From Acidobacteria bacterium Ga0077522 (GTDB lineage Bacteria; Acidobacteriota; Vicinamibacteria; Vicinamibacterales; Vicinamibacteraceae), in NCBI GenBank assembly GCA_001464065.1, contig LNDN01000024.1, forward strand, positions 1-48,119: a DNA stretch of 48,119 bases. Reading direction: 5' to 3'. The translations under genes and the position numbers were made by a program. Below are positions 47,149 through 48,119 of this stretch, piece by piece; position 1 is the stretch's first letter; each line of letters begins with the position of its first letter. The notes under the pieces are model-generated. The model was given only the letters and a program-made list of their open reading frames with translations. It made no database searches and had not been told where the DNA came from.

Positions 47149-48119
47149 ATGGAGCTCGGCCTCACCACCTTCGGCGATCGCTTCGCCGATCCACGCACCG
47201 GGCGGCTCGTGAGCGAGGCGCAGCGGATGCGCGATCTGCTCGAGGAGGTCGTGCTGGCCGACGAGGTCGGTCTCGACGTCTATGCGATCGGCGAGCATCA
47301 CCGCAGCGACTTCATCGTGTCGGCACCGGCGGTGGTGCTGGCGGCCGCGGCCGCCCGGACAGCGCGTATCCGGCTGGCGAGTGCGGTCACGGTGCTCAGC
47401 TCGGACGACCCCGTCCGCGTCTACCAGCAGTACGCCACCGTCGACCTGATCTCGGAGGGGCGCGCCGAGATCATCGCCGGCCGCGGCTCCTTCATCGAGT
47501 CCTACTCGCTGTTCGGCCAGGACCTCGGCGACTACGACGCGCTGTTTGCCGAGAAACTCGACCTGCTCCTGCGCGTGCGTGCGTCGGAGCGCGTGACGTG
47601 GCACGGACGGCATCGTCCGTCGATCGACGACCGCGGCGTCTACCCGCGCGCGGTGCAGGCGCCGCTGCCGGTCTGGGTCGGCGTCGGCGGCACGCCGGCG
47701 TCAGCCGACCGTGCCGGACGCCTCGGCCTGCCGATGACCCTCGCGATCATCGGCGGCATGCCGGCACGGTTCCGGCCGTTCGTGGACCTGCATCAGGACG
47801 CTGCCGCCCGGGCCGGACATCCGCGGCCTCGCCTGGCCATCAACTCGCATGGCTACGTCGCCGAGACGTCTCAGCAGGCGGCCGACGAGTTCTTCCCGCC
47901 GTACGAGGTGGCGATGTCGGGGATCGGCCGCGAACGCGGCTGGCCGCCGATGACCCGCGACGCCTTCGAGGCCATGCGCGCCCCGCACGGCGCGTTGTTT
48001 GTCGGCAGTGCGGCCGAAGTCACCGACAAGATCCTGCGGCAGCGAGAGATACTCGGCTTCGATCGCTTCCTCCTGCACGTCAGCGTCGGCACCCTGCCGC
48101 ACGCACAGGTGATGAAGGC
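47149..48119 (+). CDS. luciferase-like flavin-dependent monooxygenase (LLM class), C-terminus cut by window edge
   Basis: At least 323 residues of a bacterial luciferase-type (beta/alpha)8 FMN/F420 oxidoreductase. [18 protein letters not shown] opens the barrel. [20 protein letters not shown] carries the conserved GEHH motif, [20 protein letters not shown] and [20 protein letters not shown] the flavin phosphate region, and [20 protein letters not shown] a late family motif. The frame is open to the last base, so only a few dozen residues at most should be missing. Flavin and substrate cannot be assigned by eye. The ATG at 47149 follows directly on AT-rich repeats with no Shine-Dalgarno. Confidence 0.9.
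   Translation, partial: MELGLTTFGDRFADPRTGRLVSEAQRMRDLLEEVVLADEVGLDVYAIGEHHRSDFIVSAPAVVLAAAAARTARIRLASAVTVLSSDDPVRVYQQYATVDLISEGRAEIIAGRGSFIESYSLFGQDLGDYDALFAEKLDLLLRVRASERVTWHGRHRPSIDDRGVYPRAVQAPLPVWVGVGGTPASADRAGRLGLPMTLAIIGGMPARFRPFVDLHQDAAARAGHPRPRLAINSHGYVAETSQQAADEFFPPYEVAMSGIGRERGWPPMTRDAFEAMRAPHGALFVGSAAEVTDKILRQREILGFDRFLLHVSVGTLPHAQVMK

Noticed and set aside
1-48119. Insertion sequences, prophage, tRNA or rRNA genes
   Set aside because: No transposase, integrase or phage protein motif, no terminal inverted repeats with target duplication, and no tRNA-like cloverleaf or rRNA sequence was recognised by reading; a tRNAscan or Infernal search was not possible.

Overview
The window comes from a very GC-rich bacterial chromosome. 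The gene set (an Oar-like TonB-dependent receptor with a carboxypeptidase-regulatory N-terminus, several PD40 beta-propeller proteins, many GTG starts, an aryl-polyene-like lipid cluster, heptamer repeats between genes) suggests an Acidobacteriota member, perhaps of the Vicinamibacteria. That placement is an inference from gene content; no rRNA or other taxonomic marker is present. I see no phage, IS element, CRISPR array or tRNA. Genes are tightly packed and only one gap (43731-44266) exceeds 300 bases.

Region 1 (1-18495) is the most interesting part: a type II fatty acid/polyketide-like cluster resembling aryl polyene or xanthomonadin pigment loci. It holds a ketosynthase with a complete catalytic triad (cut by the left edge), a second ketosynthase-like protein that has lost the triad (chain-length-factor type), an acyl carrier protein, a ketoreductase, a hotdog dehydratase, an AMP-dependent ligase and a FkbO/Hyg5/XanB2-type chorismatase that could supply a hydroxybenzoate starter. 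Export and tailoring genes sit among these: a LolA-like carrier, an MMPL exporter, a family 2 glycosyltransferase, an LpxL-like acyltransferase, a DUF2062-methyltransferase fusion, a YdjM-like membrane protein and a BASS-family transporter. Less expected are a frameshifted polysaccharide deacetylase and a large exported protein that ends in a beta-barrel-like region. My model is that chorismate gives a hydroxybenzoate, which is activated and loaded on the ACP, extended and reduced by the KS/CLF, FabG and dehydratase, then decorated and moved to the outer membrane.

Region 2 (18538-25673, minus strand) carries OsmC, DinB, an unusual PD40-propeller/gamma-glutamyltransferase fusion, transketolase and a DUF255 protein lacking the CxxC motif. 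Region 3 (25694-29258, plus strand) holds an NAD-type isocitrate dehydrogenase, a PlsB-like acyltransferase, proline dehydrogenase and a small zinc-ribbon protein.

Region 4 (29322-43730) is mixed housekeeping in short divergent and convergent units: M20 peptidase with a PD40 protein, SDR with a CCA-adding-type enzyme, threonine dehydratase, a small outer-membrane barrel, dienelactone hydrolase with an atypical SDR, a DisA-like (DAC) protein diverging from a three-domain acyl-activating/ACP/acyltransferase fusion, infA, a MerR-TPR fusion and glucokinase. Region 5 (43731-48119) contains a repeat-filled gap, a TonB-dependent receptor and a luciferase-like monooxygenase cut by the right edge.

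Two genome-level patterns recur. First, many genes that begin a transcription unit have a TAnnnT -10-like box about 6-10 nt before the start codon and no Shine-Dalgarno sequence, so leaderless mRNAs are likely; several divergent pairs appear to share one symmetric -10 box in a spacer of only 20-25 bp. Second, intergenic regions carry degenerate 7-bp repeats of several unrelated sequence families and a separate family of short palindromes (GTAGCC-n-CGGAC/GTCCG type).
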